NCBI RefSeq assembly: GCF_023101685.1 | Contig: NZ_CP082164.1 | Location: forward strand, 4,774,001 to 4,838,000 | Source: Bradyrhizobium sp. 186 | GTDB lineage: Bacteria > Pseudomonadota > Alphaproteobacteria > Rhizobiales > Xanthobacteraceae | Direction: 5' to 3' | Length of the DNA stretch: 64,000 nt | Part shown: positions 16,789 to 25,215 of the stretch, in pieces | Layout of the letters: every line of letters begins with the position of its first letter | Position numbering within the stretch: position 1 is the first letter of the stretch | The notes under the pieces: model-generated | The model's database searches: none | The model's input: the letters and a program-made list of their open reading frames with translations, nothing else | Told to the model about the DNA's origin: nothing | Position numbers and translations under genes: made by a program

Positions 16789-17306
16789 TTGGGCAACCTA
16801 TCAACTCCGAAAACTGTTCAGAAACTGCAGAAGGCGTTGCACGCGAAAGCGAAGGCAGAAGCCGGGTGTCGCTTTTACGCGCTGTACGACAAGATCAGCC
16901 GCGAGGACATTCTGGCACACGCCTACGCGCAGTGTCGCTCCAACAAGGGCGCACCGGGAGTAGATGGGCAGGACTTCGCGGATATTGAGACGTACGGCGT
17001 GGAGCGGTGGCTTGGCGAACTGGCGCTTGCGCTCCGGAACGAGAGCTACCAACCGGATCCTATCAGAAGAGTGTTTATACCGAAGGCCAACGGCAAACTC
17101 AGGCCGCTGGGCATCTCGACGGTGCGGGATCGGGTCTGCATGACAGCGACAATGCTGGTGCTGGAACCGATCTTCGAAGCCGACCTTCCACCCGAACAGT
17201 ACGCGTACCGTCCAGGGCGCAATGCCCAACAGGCGGTGGTCAAGGTGGAAGGGCTGCTGTTCCGTGGCCACCCGGAAGTCGTTGACGCTGACCTCGCGGA
17301 CTACTT
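16789..17306 (+). pseudogene. Group II intron RT/maturase, N-terminal part
   Basis: From a TTG start after GGAGA, the frame encodes RT domains 0-2: FYALYDKISREDILAHAYAQ, CRSNKGAPGVDGQDF, YQPDPIRRVFIPKANGKLRP, LGISTVRDRVCMTATMLVLE and EQYAYRPGRNAQQAVVKVE. It ends at VDADLADY, where the first catalytic aspartate segment begins. In the class I recognise this from, the next residues are FGSIPHAEL; here they are replaced by element B. Confidence 0.8.
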
Positions 17307-17333
17307 GGACACCGCTTCATATTGCCCCCTGGT

Positions 17334-19544
17334 TCATGAGGTTTGATCGAAGAGTTCGGATTGCCGGGTTATCACCTTGATCCGGATTCCCTTTTTCCTG
17401 CCATTCGTGACGTGCACGACTTCGAGCTCGCCGCGCTTGACACGCTGCAACACGGTTTGGCGCGAGACACCGAGCTTGCGGGTTGCCTCGTGCATGGTCA
17501 CGAAGCCGTCCCCAGCAGTCTCGCTGAATCGGGCGATGAGGTCATCGGTCAGGCGAATGCGCCAGGGTGCGCCGGGCGTCAGCTGCTCGCCCGGAATGAT
17601 GCCGTCGTTGAGCCAGCGGTGCAAAGTCGAAGGGGCGACGCCGAGCACGACCGCGGCCTTGCTGATGGTCAGCAGTTCGCCTCCGGCTTGCTCGGCCTTC
17701 GGCTCGAAGCACGGGATATCCCAGTGGCGACGCAGATTGCCGACGCGGCTTGCCTCGAAGCGATGGCCGTATGCTGTGGCGCGCCCCTGGCGATTGAGAA
17801 TGCCGGCGATCACGGCGTCGGGATAATGCCCCGCCAGCCGGCGGACGAGCGCGATCGTGTCCTCATCGGTGCGTATCGTGGCCGGCCGCGAGCGCGGCAG
17901 CGCGAGATCGATCTCGTTGAGCGCGCCGCCCTTCCAGCGCAGCGTGAGGTGGGCTGCAGCCTTGTCGCGCTCGACCTTTATGATGACCTCCTCGAGCAAT
18001 GCTCGCAGCAGCTCTTTCCTGTCACGCGGCGTGGTCGTTGCCGCGTGCCAGACGGTGGCAAGATCGGGCCCGAGCGCGAGCAGACGGTCGCGCTCCTCTT
18101 GGGAGAGCACGCGTGGACGCTCCCGTTCGCGGCGTGCAAGCTCGGCCTTGGCGGCTTCGAGTGCGCTCAAGCTCTCCTCCCACTCGCGCTCCAGGCCGCG
18201 AGCGACCAACCGGTTGTCTGGATCGACGGCACGGTAGCGGCGCTCGGCGCGGCTCGCTTCGTAGCTTGCTCGCTCGACGCCGAGACGCCATTGCTTGAGC
18301 GAGGTATCGCGATCTGCTTCGAGCCGCTCGGCAGCGGCGAGCGTGGCAGCGAGCTTTGCCGGCTCGAGGGCGGCGATGAAGGCCCGCGTGACGGCCTCGT
18401 CGATCTGAATGCCGCCAATGTTGAGGCAATAGACGCCGCGGCCCTCGACCAGGATCTTGCCGGGGCAATGATACCCCGGTGCGGAACTGCGCCCGCGATA
18501 GTGCGTGTGCAAGCGGCGTCCGCAGTGCCCGCAGCTGGCAAGGCTCTGCAGCAGGGCGCTGCCCTCCCTCACGGCGCCACCCACTTTGTGCGGTCCGGGG
18601 CGGGTGTTCTTGGCGATGCGATCCTGGTTGGCCTCATAGGTCTGCCAATCGATGAACCCCGGATGATGGTCCGGGATGAGTACCTGCCACTCGGAGCGCG
18701 GCAGTTGTCGCACGCGCTTTGTGCGTGCACCCGCTGCATCCAGCATCGTCTCCTGGCGTGATTTGCCATAGGCGTAGGCGCCAGCATAGACGGGATTTGT
18801 GAGCACGTGGTGGATGGCGGTGTAGCTGGCCTCGACCCAGCGGATCTCTGCGTTCTGGTGCATCTGCAGAGGGAATGTGAGCCCTTCCGAGCGAAACCAT
18901 AGCCAGACGCGGCGCGCCGAGCCCGTTTCGGCGAAGCGCGCGAAGACGTTGCGGACGGCGGTGACAATGGCCTCGTCGGGGTGGAAGCGGACCTCGCCAT
19001 CGGCCTCGCCCCAGACAAAGCCGACCGGCAATCCTCGGCGGAGTTCACCGCGTGCTGCCTTGTTGCGAATGCCGCCGTTGAGGCGGGCCCTCAGCACATG
19101 CAGCTCGGCCTCGCTCATGGTGCCCTTGAGCCCGAGCAGGAGGCGATCATTGAAGAGGGCTGGATGATAGATGCCATCTGCATCGCCGATCAGCGTGTCG
19201 GTGAGGCCGCCGAGGTCGATGAGGCGGTGCCAATCGGCGTTGTTGCGCGCCAGGCGCGAGACCTCGAGTCCGAGCACGAGGCCGACGTGGGCGAGTGCGA
19301 CTTCGGCGGTGAGGCGGGCGAAGCCCGATCTCGCAACAAAGCCGGAACCGGAGAGCCCGAGGTCCTCATCGATGACGATGATGCGATCATTGGGCCAGCC
19401 AAGTTCACGGGCTTTGGCGGCAAGCGCATACTGTCGATCGGTCGACTCGCGATTGTGCTCGACCTGGGCGGCGCTCGACTGGCGCAGGTAGACGATGGCC
19501 TGGCGGGACAGATGGCTGGCCGTGATCTTGGCGCGTTCATTCAT
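17334..19544 (-). CDS. Large serine recombinase of element B
   Basis: This 736-residue recombinase has nucleophile Ser23 in IVYLRQSSAAQ, with LGLEVSRLARNNADW and GTMSEAELHVLRARL completing the resolvase domain. A recombinase domain (HHVLTNPVYAGAYAYG), a zinc ribbon (CGHCGRRLHTHYRG...C...C), and a long helical region follow. The C-terminus has two helix-turn-helix/excisionase-like segments (LLTISKAAVVLGVAPSTLHR and MHEATRKLGVSRQTVLQRV). It is homologous to the element A enzyme along its length but clearly diverged. No inactivating change is visible. Confidence 0.9.
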   Translation of the reverse strand: MNERAKITASHLSRQAIVYLRQSSAAQVEHNRESTDRQYALAAKARELGWPNDRIIVIDEDLGLSGSGFVARSGFARLTAEVALAHVGLVLGLEVSRLARNNADWHRLIDLGGLTDTLIGDADGIYHPALFNDRLLLGLKGTMSEAELHVLRARLNGGIRNKAARGELRRGLPVGFVWGEADGEVRFHPDEAIVTAVRNVFARFAETGSARRVWLWFRSEGLTFPLQMHQNAEIRWVEASYTAIHHVLTNPVYAGAYAYGKSRQETMLDAAGARTKRVRQLPRSEWQVLIPDHHPGFIDWQTYEANQDRIAKNTRPGPHKVGGAVREGSALLQSLASCGHCGRRLHTHYRGRSSAPGYHCPGKILVEGRGVYCLNIGGIQIDEAVTRAFIAALEPAKLAATLAAAERLEADRDTSLKQWRLGVERASYEASRAERRYRAVDPDNRLVARGLEREWEESLSALEAAKAELARRERERPRVLSQEERDRLLALGPDLATVWHAATTTPRDRKELLRALLEEVIIKVERDKAAAHLTLRWKGGALNEIDLALPRSRPATIRTDEDTIALVRRLAGHYPDAVIAGILNRQGRATAYGHRFEASRVGNLRRHWDIPCFEPKAEQAGGELLTISKAAVVLGVAPSTLHRWLNDGIIPGEQLTPGAPWRIRLTDDLIARFSETAGDGFVTMHEATRKLGVSRQTVLQRVKRGELEVVHVTNGRKKGIRIKVITRQSELFDQTS

Positions 19545-19722
19545 CGCTTGCCTCCCTCGTCGACCTGGCCGAGATCATGCGGGCGATGAGACGTGCGAGG
19601 ATCTCGAGCGCTGCGACGCGCGAGGCTTCGTCGAGCTGCTCCCACGCCGTCGCCGACGGGGCTGCTGGAAAGGGGTTCGGTGGAAGATCGGGGCGGTCGA
19701 GAAAGGCCAGGTTCAGTTGCAT
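19537..19722 (-). CDS. Element B ORF2, 61-residue helical protein
   Basis: The protein starts MQLNLAFLDRPDLPPNPF and has the amphipathic helix EASRVAALEILARLIARMI. A GGAGCGCAACC site precedes the ATG. It overlaps the recombinase start by eight bases and is the counterpart of the gene at 10,693 in element A. Repeated presence in two diverged elements supports it as a real gene. Confidence 0.65.
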   Translation of the reverse strand: MQLNLAFLDRPDLPPNPFPAAPSATAWEQLDEASRVAALEILARLIARMISARSTREASDE

Positions 19723-19966
19723 GGTTGCGCTCCTTGCACTGCACCGACTCGACGGGTCGGTCGTAGAGAGCGTCAATGATCTTGCGCAGGTGGAGCAAAT
19801 CGCCAAGCCGGCCGAGATCGTGGGCACCACCAGCATCGTTCGCCGGCGTTCGCCTTGCCTGCTCGGCGTTCCAATCGGTCCAATTGGCCGGAATCAGCGA
19901 GCGGCTACCGTCTGGCAAGACCACGAGAACGAGGAGGACGCCGCGCCGCCGGATGCTGCTGATCAC
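19541..19966 (-). CDS. Element B ORF1, DUF5372-like protein
   Basis: From a GTG at 19,966 the frame encodes ISSIRRRGVLLVLVVLPDGS, then SLIPANWTDWNAEQ. Upstream in-frame codons give LTITRERHAFEGQSLA, which looks like the true N-terminal part of the domain, so the start is unclear. As in element A, the frame runs across ORF2 and ends in the ATGA at the recombinase start. It matches the short beta-rich protein that accompanies such recombinases. Confidence 0.45.
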   Translation of the reverse strand: MISSIRRRGVLLVLVVLPDGSRSLIPANWTDWNAEQARRTPANDAGGAHDLGRLGDLLHLRKIIDALYDRPVESVQCKERNHATEPGLSRPPRSSTEPLSSSPVGDGVGAARRSLARRSARDPRTSHRPHDLGQVDEGGKR

Positions 19967-20058
19967 GGCCAGCGACTGGCCTTCGAAGGCGTGGCGCTCG
20001 CGGGTGATGGTCAGCGAATCTGGAATATCACGGTGATGGGTAGTCTGTGGCCGCTTCC

Positions 20059-20871
20059 TTTGACCGGGTCGATCACGACATCCTCATCGACCGCCTTCAG
20101 AAACGGACTGGAGACGCCGGGGTCATCCGGCTGATCCGGGCGTATCTGAACAGCGGGATCATGGACGATGGCGTGGTCCAGACGCGCACGATGGGGACGC
20201 CGCAAGGCGGGCCGCTATCGCCGCTGCTGGCCAACGTCCTGCTCGACGAAGTGGACAAGGCGCTGGAACGCCGGGGCCATTGCTTCGTGCGCTACGCCGA
20301 CGATGCGAACGTTTACGTCCGCAGCCGCCGGGCGGGTGAACGGGTGATGGCGCTGCTTCGGCGGCTGTATGACAAGCTGCGCTTGACGGTCAACGAGACC
20401 AAAAGCGCGGTGACCAGTGTGTTTGGTCGCAAATTCCTGGGCTACGGTTTTTGGGCAGCCCCGGGTGGAGTGATCAAACGCAAGGTCGCCGTCAAGCCGC
20501 TGAGGACGTTCAAGCAGCGCATCCGGCAACTGACCTGCCGCTCAGGCGGGCGCAGCATGCAGGATGTGGTGGATCATCTGCGGCCCTACATTCGGGGATG
20601 GAAGGCATACTTCCGGCTGGCGCAAACCCCACGGGTCTGGCGAGAGCTCGATCAATGGATGCGTCATCGGCTGCGCGCCATTCAGCTCAAGCAGTGGAAG
20701 CGCGGTACGACTATGTACAGGGAACTGCTGGCGCTGGGAGCCAATCTCGACGTTGCGCGACAGGTGGTGGCGGCCAACAGCCGTCGCTGGTGGCGTAACA
20801 GCGGCATGCTCCTCAACGCCGTGTTGACCCTGAACTGGTCGGACCGGCTGGGACTGCCCCGGCTCTCATGA
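20059..20871 (+). pseudogene. Group II intron RT/maturase, C-terminal part of another class
   Basis: The fragment begins FDRVDHDILIDRL, in RT domain 3, and continues with MGTPQGGPLSPLLANVLLDE, the catalytic FVRYADDANVYV, FGRKFLGYGFW, and a group II intron maturase X domain (RPYIRGWKAYFRLAQTPRVW). The N-terminal RT domains are missing. The GTPQGGPLSPLLAN and LDEVDKALERRGH style differs from the class of the fragment at 16,789. It lacks its own start. Confidence 0.8.
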
Positions 20872-20883
20872 CCTCAACTTCTC

Positions 20884-20952
20884 GAACCGCCCGGTGCGGA
20901 CCCGCATGCCGGGTGGTGTGGCAGGGGTGCGACACACAAGGTCGCCCCCTAT
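20884..20952 (+). ncRNA. Group II intron domains V and VI
   Basis: CCGCCCGGTGCGG (20,887-20,899) folds with CGCATGCCGGGTGG (20,903-20,916), with a two-base bulge, giving the compact domain V helix. A second hairpin, GGGGTGCGAC with GTCGCCCCC, follows as domain VI, and the sequence ends CTAT at 20,952, fitting the AY 3' end of group II introns. It lies just after the RT stop, as expected. Confidence 0.65.
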
Positions 20953-21682
20953 GCCGATCTTGTGCATATCGTCTAAGTATTTGGTTTTTATGGCCTTTAT
21001 CCGTTGGTTGGCGAACGAAAAAAAGTACTGGATTACAGGACCACACGACTTCTCCGTCCGCGGACGTCCCCGCCGATCATCCGGGGCTGGCGCGTGCTCA
21101 CCCCCTGCTGACCATCGAGGCCGCCGTGACAGCACCGTGTCGTACCGCGTCGCGTGAGGCTCACGGTTGCCCGCCCTGCCACCACCTCCCGCGCCGACGC
21201 TGCCGCGTCCATCGCCGCCCGGCCCGCATATCGTGACGATCGCGAACGCCCCTTTGGCAGGGCCGAGGTGAGGGGGTATATGCCATAAATCCGAAATTCG
21301 GAAAAGTGAAATGTTTTTGCGCAGAGAGATTGACGAGGTGTTTTGCCCGACGGGTCGTGAGGGCTGGGCGTGCCTTTCTCAGTGGTGGCGCTCATGCTGT
21401 TTGCGTCGAAAGTGAACACAAGGACCCGACAGCGGGCGAAAAGTCGCCAAAAGGTGCGGTGAAGACAGCGCTGTGGTGCCAGCGCCACGCCGTGAACTTT
21501 GTTCACGGCCGGAGAACTACGGAATTCGAAACAGGGTTTGGCCGCTCTGTTCAGGAGTGAACATAACGACCTTGCGGATTGGACCAACGTTACTGTTGCC
21601 GAGTGCGCTCCGCGCGCTCTGCCCGACGGACTGCCGGCCTATACCCACCTTAACGCCGCCAGGCCCGGGGGCCGAGGGGCCG
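20953..21682. other. 730-bp stretch without a gene
   Basis: I see no supportable gene. Long frames on either strand are arginine- and serine-rich shadows without ribosome-binding sites. The stretch marks the passage from mobile DNA into core genome and may include the 3' exon of the intron and old insertion remnants. Confidence 0.5.
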
Positions 21683-21919
21683 CTATCCATGGCGCGCTTG
21701 GCGTTCGGCGGACATGCGGCTTTGGGCAAGCTGCTCGCGGTAGGCGTCGATCGCCTTGTTGGCGAGCATCAACGGCCGCCGTTCGCCGGTCTTGAGCCGC
21801 GCTTCGATGGCATCGAGAAGGAAGTTTGCGGTCGCATCCGGCGGGCCGAGCTCGCCGCTCTGCTCCAGGAAGCTCCAGGCAATGAAGAATGCGCTCTCGA
21901 CGGTGCAGCGAATGGACAT
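21683..21919 (-). CDS. Small conserved hypothetical protein, 78 residues
   Basis: The ATG at 21,919 gives MSIRCTVESAFFIAWSFLEQ, followed by a helical body (DATANFLLDAIEARLKTGER and MLANKAIDAYREQLAQSRM). It reads as a compact all-helical soluble protein. It is the first core-like gene after the mobile region. I know no function. Confidence 0.6.
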   Translation of the reverse strand: MSIRCTVESAFFIAWSFLEQSGELGPPDATANFLLDAIEARLKTGERRPLMLANKAIDAYREQLAQSRMSAERQARHG

Positions 21920-22156
21920 GCGCTGCCAACGCGGTGCGGCCGCTGACGTTCCGCACGCGTCGTTGCCTGAAGGAACGCGCGTCTCACGCAATTTCAGCAC
22001 AAGATTCCGAAAAGCAGGCTGGCGAGACCCATGGTTCGCAACTCCTGCGTTCCCCCATGAGGAACCCAACCCGCTGTTTCGTGTCATCACGCCGATGAAA
22101 GCGTGGCGGCGAGACATGCATCACGCCGCCGGGGGGCTTCCAAGCGCTCCTGCGTC

Positions 22157-23215
22157 TCAGTTCTTCAGAACGATGCGGCCGACCACCTTGCCGGCGCGCA
22201 GCTCGTCGATCCATTTCTGGACATCGCCCATCGGCTCTTCCTGCATCGGCGTCGGCTTGATCTTGCCGGCGCGCGCGAGCGCCATCAGCTCCTGCGCTTC
22301 CGCGAGCGTGCCGACCATGAAGCCTTCGATGGTCATGCGCTTGTAGACCCATTGCACCATCGGCAGCGTGAACTGGCCGCCCATCAGACCGGACACCACG
22401 ATCTTGCCGCCGCGCGCGGCGACCGCGACCGCAAACGCCATCGACTTCTCGTTGCCGGCGAAATCGACGACCTCGTCAAAGCCGCCTTCGGTCTCCTTCA
22501 GGATGCGCCGGATCACTTCCGGTTCGGCCGGGTCGTAGGCAACCGCGGCGCCGTTCTTCAGCGCGGTCTCGCGCGCGGCCGGGCTGAGGTCGGCGACCGT
22601 GATCGGCTGCTTGAACATGGCTTGCGCGAACGACAGGCCCATCATGCCGACACCGCCGAGGCCGATCAGCAGCAGGTTGCGCTGGCGCGGGCGGTCGACC
22701 AGGCGCTTGAGCGCGCCGTAGGCGGTGACGCCGGAGCACATCAAGGTCGCGGCCTGGTTGACGGGCAGGGGATCATAGTCGAGCAGGTATTTCGCGTCGG
22801 GCACCAGAACGTGGCTGGCAAAGCCGCCGTCAATGGAGACGCCTAGGAAGCGTTGCTTGACGCAGAGGTTCTCGTCGCCATTCTTGCAGTCGCGGCACTG
22901 GCCGCAGCCGATCCAGGGAAACACCGCCTTCTTCGCGCCGATGAGGCTTGCCGGCGCGTCGGGGCCCACTTCGTCGACGACGCCCGCGATCTCGTGGCCG
23001 AGCGTGAACGGCAGCGTCATGCCGCGCGTGGTGTCGAGCTTCTTGCCGCCGCCGAGATCGGCATAGCCGTCCTGGATGTGCAAATCGGAATGGCAGAGCC
23101 CGCAGCGCTCGATGCGCACCAGCACCTCCGCGCCTTGCGGCTTGGGCGTGTCGACGATGGTCTCGCACAGCGGCGCATCGAACTTGACCAGGGACTGCCG
23201 ACGCATCAGCGCCAT
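22157..23215 (-). CDS. Zinc-dependent alcohol dehydrogenase (MDR family)
   Basis: The 352-residue oxidoreductase has the catalytic-zinc motif CGLCHSDLHIQDG, the GHEIAGVVDEVG segment, a structural zinc lobe CGQCRDCKNGDENLC, and a Rossmann fold (NLLLIGLGGVGMMGLSFAQA) for NAD(P). The ATG at 23,215 follows GGAGGAAAG at ideal spacing; an upstream ATG nine codons earlier is less likely. Close relatives act on primary or aromatic alcohols and aldehydes, but the substrate cannot be told here. It is transcribed alone. Confidence 0.85.
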   Translation of the reverse strand: MALMRRQSLVKFDAPLCETIVDTPKPQGAEVLVRIERCGLCHSDLHIQDGYADLGGGKKLDTTRGMTLPFTLGHEIAGVVDEVGPDAPASLIGAKKAVFPWIGCGQCRDCKNGDENLCVKQRFLGVSIDGGFASHVLVPDAKYLLDYDPLPVNQAATLMCSGVTAYGALKRLVDRPRQRNLLLIGLGGVGMMGLSFAQAMFKQPITVADLSPAARETALKNGAAVAYDPAEPEVIRRILKETEGGFDEVVDFAGNEKSMAFAVAVAARGGKIVVSGLMGGQFTLPMVQWVYKRMTIEGFMVGTLAEAQELMALARAGKIKPTPMQEEPMGDVQKWIDELRAGKVVGRIVLKN

Positions 23216-23274
23216 AATTCTTTCCTCCGGAATTTTTACCAAAACGCGATCGTCGCGCTTTGGTCTCGTTATTT

Positions 23275-23344
23275 AAGCATGATCTCTTCGGAAAACCGCT
23301 TCACACTTTGCGCTAACGCGGCCCTTCGGGTCCGGATCATGCTT
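23275..23344. repeat. 70-bp fold-back repeat abutting the rsmA stop
   Basis: AAGCATGATC at 23,275 is inverted at 23,335-23,344 (GATCATGCTT), with an inner GGCCCTTCGGGTCC hairpin. The form is that of a dispersed Bradyrhizobium intergenic repeat. It ends at the base before the rsmA stop codon and may act as the transcription end or as a stabilising mRNA structure. Confidence 0.6.
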
Positions 23345-24202
23345 CTATCTGGCTTCGCCGCGTATATCAGCCAATTCACGCGCCATGGCAACAAAGCCCG
23401 CGATCGGGATCGTCTCCGCGCGCCGCGTCGCATCGACGCCGGCAGCCGCCGCGAGCCGCGCCGGATCGACGCCGAGCGATTTCAGGCTCTGCCGCAGCAT
23501 CTTGCGGCGCTGGCCGAAGGCCGCGGCCGCGACCTGCTCGAGCAGTTTGCGATCGCAGGCAAGCGGGCTCGCGCGCGGCACCAGACGGACGACCGAGGAG
23601 GTGACCTTCGGCGGCGGCACGAAGGCGGACGGCGAAATGTCGAACAGGATCTTCGTCTCCGCGCGCCAGTTGGCAAGCACGCCGAGACGGCCATAGGCCT
23701 CCTCGCTCTCGCGTGCCACGATGCGCTCGCCGACCTCGCGCTGAAACATCAGCACCATCATCTCGTACCAGGGCGGCCAGGGCTCGGTCGTGAGCCAGCC
23801 GATCAGGAGCTGCGTGGCGATGTTGTAGGGCAGGTTGGCGACGATCTTGGCCTTTTGGCCTTCGAGCAGCGGGCGCGGGTCGAAGGTCATGGCATCGCCA
23901 TGCACGATCTCGAGCCGGCCGGGATAGCGCGCGGAAATATCCTCCAGCGCCGGGATCGCGCGCTCGTCATGCTCGATCGCGATGACGCGCCTGGCGCCAA
24001 GCGCGAGCAGGGCGCGCGTCAGCCCGCCCGGGCCCGGGCCGATCTCGACGATGGTGGAGTCTTCCAGCGGCGCCGCCGCGCGCGCGATGCGCGCGGTGAG
24101 ATTGAGGTCGAGGAGGAAATTCTGGCCCAGCGATTTGCGGGCCGACAACGCGTGCTGGCGAATGACCTCGCGAAGTGGCGGGAGGTCGTCGATCGCGCTC
24201 AT
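23345..24202 (-). CDS. rsmA: 16S rRNA dimethyladenosine transferase RsmA (KsgA)
   Basis: The enzyme dimethylates A1518 and A1519 of 16S rRNA using SAM late in small-subunit assembly. At 285 residues it is of normal length. It shows [17 protein letters not shown], motif [16 protein letters not shown], the acidic [12 protein letters not shown], and the catalytic [15 protein letters not shown]. The ATG shares one base with the pdxA stop (TGATG), so the two are coupled. The pdxA-rsmA order downstream of surA is widely conserved. Confidence 0.95.
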   Translation of the reverse strand: MSAIDDLPPLREVIRQHALSARKSLGQNFLLDLNLTARIARAAAPLEDSTIVEIGPGPGGLTRALLALGARRVIAIEHDERAIPALEDISARYPGRLEIVHGDAMTFDPRPLLEGQKAKIVANLPYNIATQLLIGWLTTEPWPPWYEMMVLMFQREVGERIVARESEEAYGRLGVLANWRAETKILFDISPSAFVPPPKVTSSVVRLVPRASPLACDRKLLEQVAAAAFGQRRKMLRQSLKSLGVDPARLAAAAGVDATRRAETIPIAGFVAMARELADIRGEAR

Positions 24203-25215
24203 CAGCTTGTTGTCGCCGCCATACGGCTCGCAAGCTGGAGCGCTGCGATCAGGCTCGCCGGATTGGCCTTGCCTGAGCCTGCGATGTCGAACGCGGTGCC
24301 GTGATCGGGCGAGGTGCGGATGAAGGGCAGGCCGAGCGTGACGTTGACGGCGTCCTCAAAGGCGACCGTCTTGATCGGGATCAGCGCCTGGTCGTGGTAC
24401 ATGCAGACCGCGCAGTCATAGGTGTTTCGCGCAGCCTCGTGGAACATGGTGTCGGCCGGCAAGGGGCCCCTGGCCTCGATGCCGTCGTTGCGTAGCGCCT
24501 TGAGCGCCGGCGCGATGATGGTCTGCTCCTCGTGGCCGAGCGAGCCGTCCTCGCCGGCATGCGGGTTGAGGCCGGAGATCGCGATCCGCGGCCGCACGAT
24601 GCCGAAGCGGGATTTCAGCTCGGTGGCGACGATGCGGACGGTCGAGACGATCAGTTCGCTCGTGAGCTGGGACAGCGCCTCGCGCAGCGAGACGTGGATG
24701 GTCACCGGCACCACGGCGAGCCGCGGCGACCACAGCATCATCACCGGCTGCGGCACGCATCCGTCCTGCGCGGCAAGCTCGGCGAGGAATTCGGTGTGGC
24801 CGGGATGGCGGAAGCCGGCGCGGTAGAGCACGCTCTTGGCGATCGGATTGGTGACGACGGCGCCGGCGCGGCCCGCGCGGACATCGGCGACCGCCTGACG
24901 GATCGAGGCGAGCGCGGCCGGCGCGCTTGATACGTCGGGCTTGCCGGGCTCGGCGGTCGCAGTCTCGCCGGTCGCAACCACGGGAAGGGCGTCGGCGAAG
25001 GCGGCCTCGGCCTCACTCTCGCTCACGGAGGCGATCTTGACGTCAACGCCGAGCGCTCCGGCACGGCGCGCGATCGTCGCCTCGTCGCCGAGCAGATAGA
25101 AGGCGGGCAGGTTCAATTCGCGGCGCCTGAGCCAGGCTGCGATCGTGATGTCAGGGCCGATGCCGGCGGGCTCTCCCAGGGTCAGGGCGAGGGGCTTTAC
25201 CGGGTGCGTAACCAT
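24202..25215 (-). CDS. pdxA: 4-hydroxythreonine-4-phosphate dehydrogenase PdxA
   Basis: This NAD-dependent enzyme of the DXP-dependent pyridoxal phosphate pathway has 337 residues. Signatures include [13 protein letters not shown] at the N-terminus, [14 protein letters not shown], the metal/substrate histidines in [11 protein letters not shown] and [16 protein letters not shown], and [17 protein letters not shown]. The ATG at 25,215 overlaps the stop of the surA-like gene (TGATG). It is part of the lptF-lptG-lptD-surA-pdxA-rsmA run. Confidence 0.95.
   Translation of the reverse strand: MVTHPVKPLALTLGEPAGIGPDITIAAWLRRRELNLPAFYLLGDEATIARRAGALGVDVKIASVSESEAEAAFADALPVVATGETATAEPGKPDVSSAPAALASIRQAVADVRAGRAGAVVTNPIAKSVLYRAGFRHPGHTEFLAELAAQDGCVPQPVMMLWSPRLAVVPVTIHVSLREALSQLTSELIVSTVRIVATELKSRFGIVRPRIAISGLNPHAGEDGSLGHEEQTIIAPALKALRNDGIEARGPLPADTMFHEAARNTYDCAVCMYHDQALIPIKTVAFEDAVNVTLGLPFIRTSPDHGTAFDIAGSGKANPASLIAALQLASRMAATTS

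Larger units (their letters stand above)
17307..20058 (-). mobile_element. Serine-recombinase element B (about 2.75 kb)
   Basis: This has the same three-ORF plan as element A but lies on the minus strand: a DUF5372-like ORF, a 61-residue helical protein and a 736-residue serine recombinase that stops 27 bases from the element end. The upstream end, read on the minus strand, is GGAAGCGGCCACAGACTACC, close to element A's GGAAGGGCGACATACTGCC. It sits between two RT fragments, both broken at the same RT domain 3 motif. Confidence 0.75.
16295..20952 (+). mobile_element. Group II intron(s), chimeric and interrupted by element B
   Basis: The 5' side begins with a GTGTGCGCC-type intron start near 16,295, followed by about 490 bases of GC-rich, structured domain I-IV sequence and an RT gene. 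The 3' side has an RT C-terminal half, then a domain V hairpin and domain VI ending CCCCTAT at 20,952. Between the RT halves is the 2.75-kb element B. RT motif style differs on the two sides, so the 5' and 3' parts probably come from two different introns. Confidence 0.65.

Noticed and set aside
17343..18761. 472-codon plus-strand frame opposite the element B recombinase
   Set aside because: Shadow frame without start context; the minus-strand recombinase has intact catalytic motifs.
16789..20871. Reading the two RT fragments as one ordinary RT gene interrupted by element B
   Set aside because: The junction could be made in frame (DYFDRV), but the motif styles on each side belong to different RT classes as I know them. 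Kept only as the alternative to the chimera.
21033..21587. 184-codon minus-strand frame in the gene-free stretch
   Set aside because: Arg/Ser/Ala-rich with no ribosome-binding site or domain; probably non-coding.
22853..24304. 483-codon plus-strand frame over the alcohol dehydrogenase and rsmA
   Set aside because: It spans two well-supported minus-strand genes and their intergenic repeat, and shows no recognisable domain.
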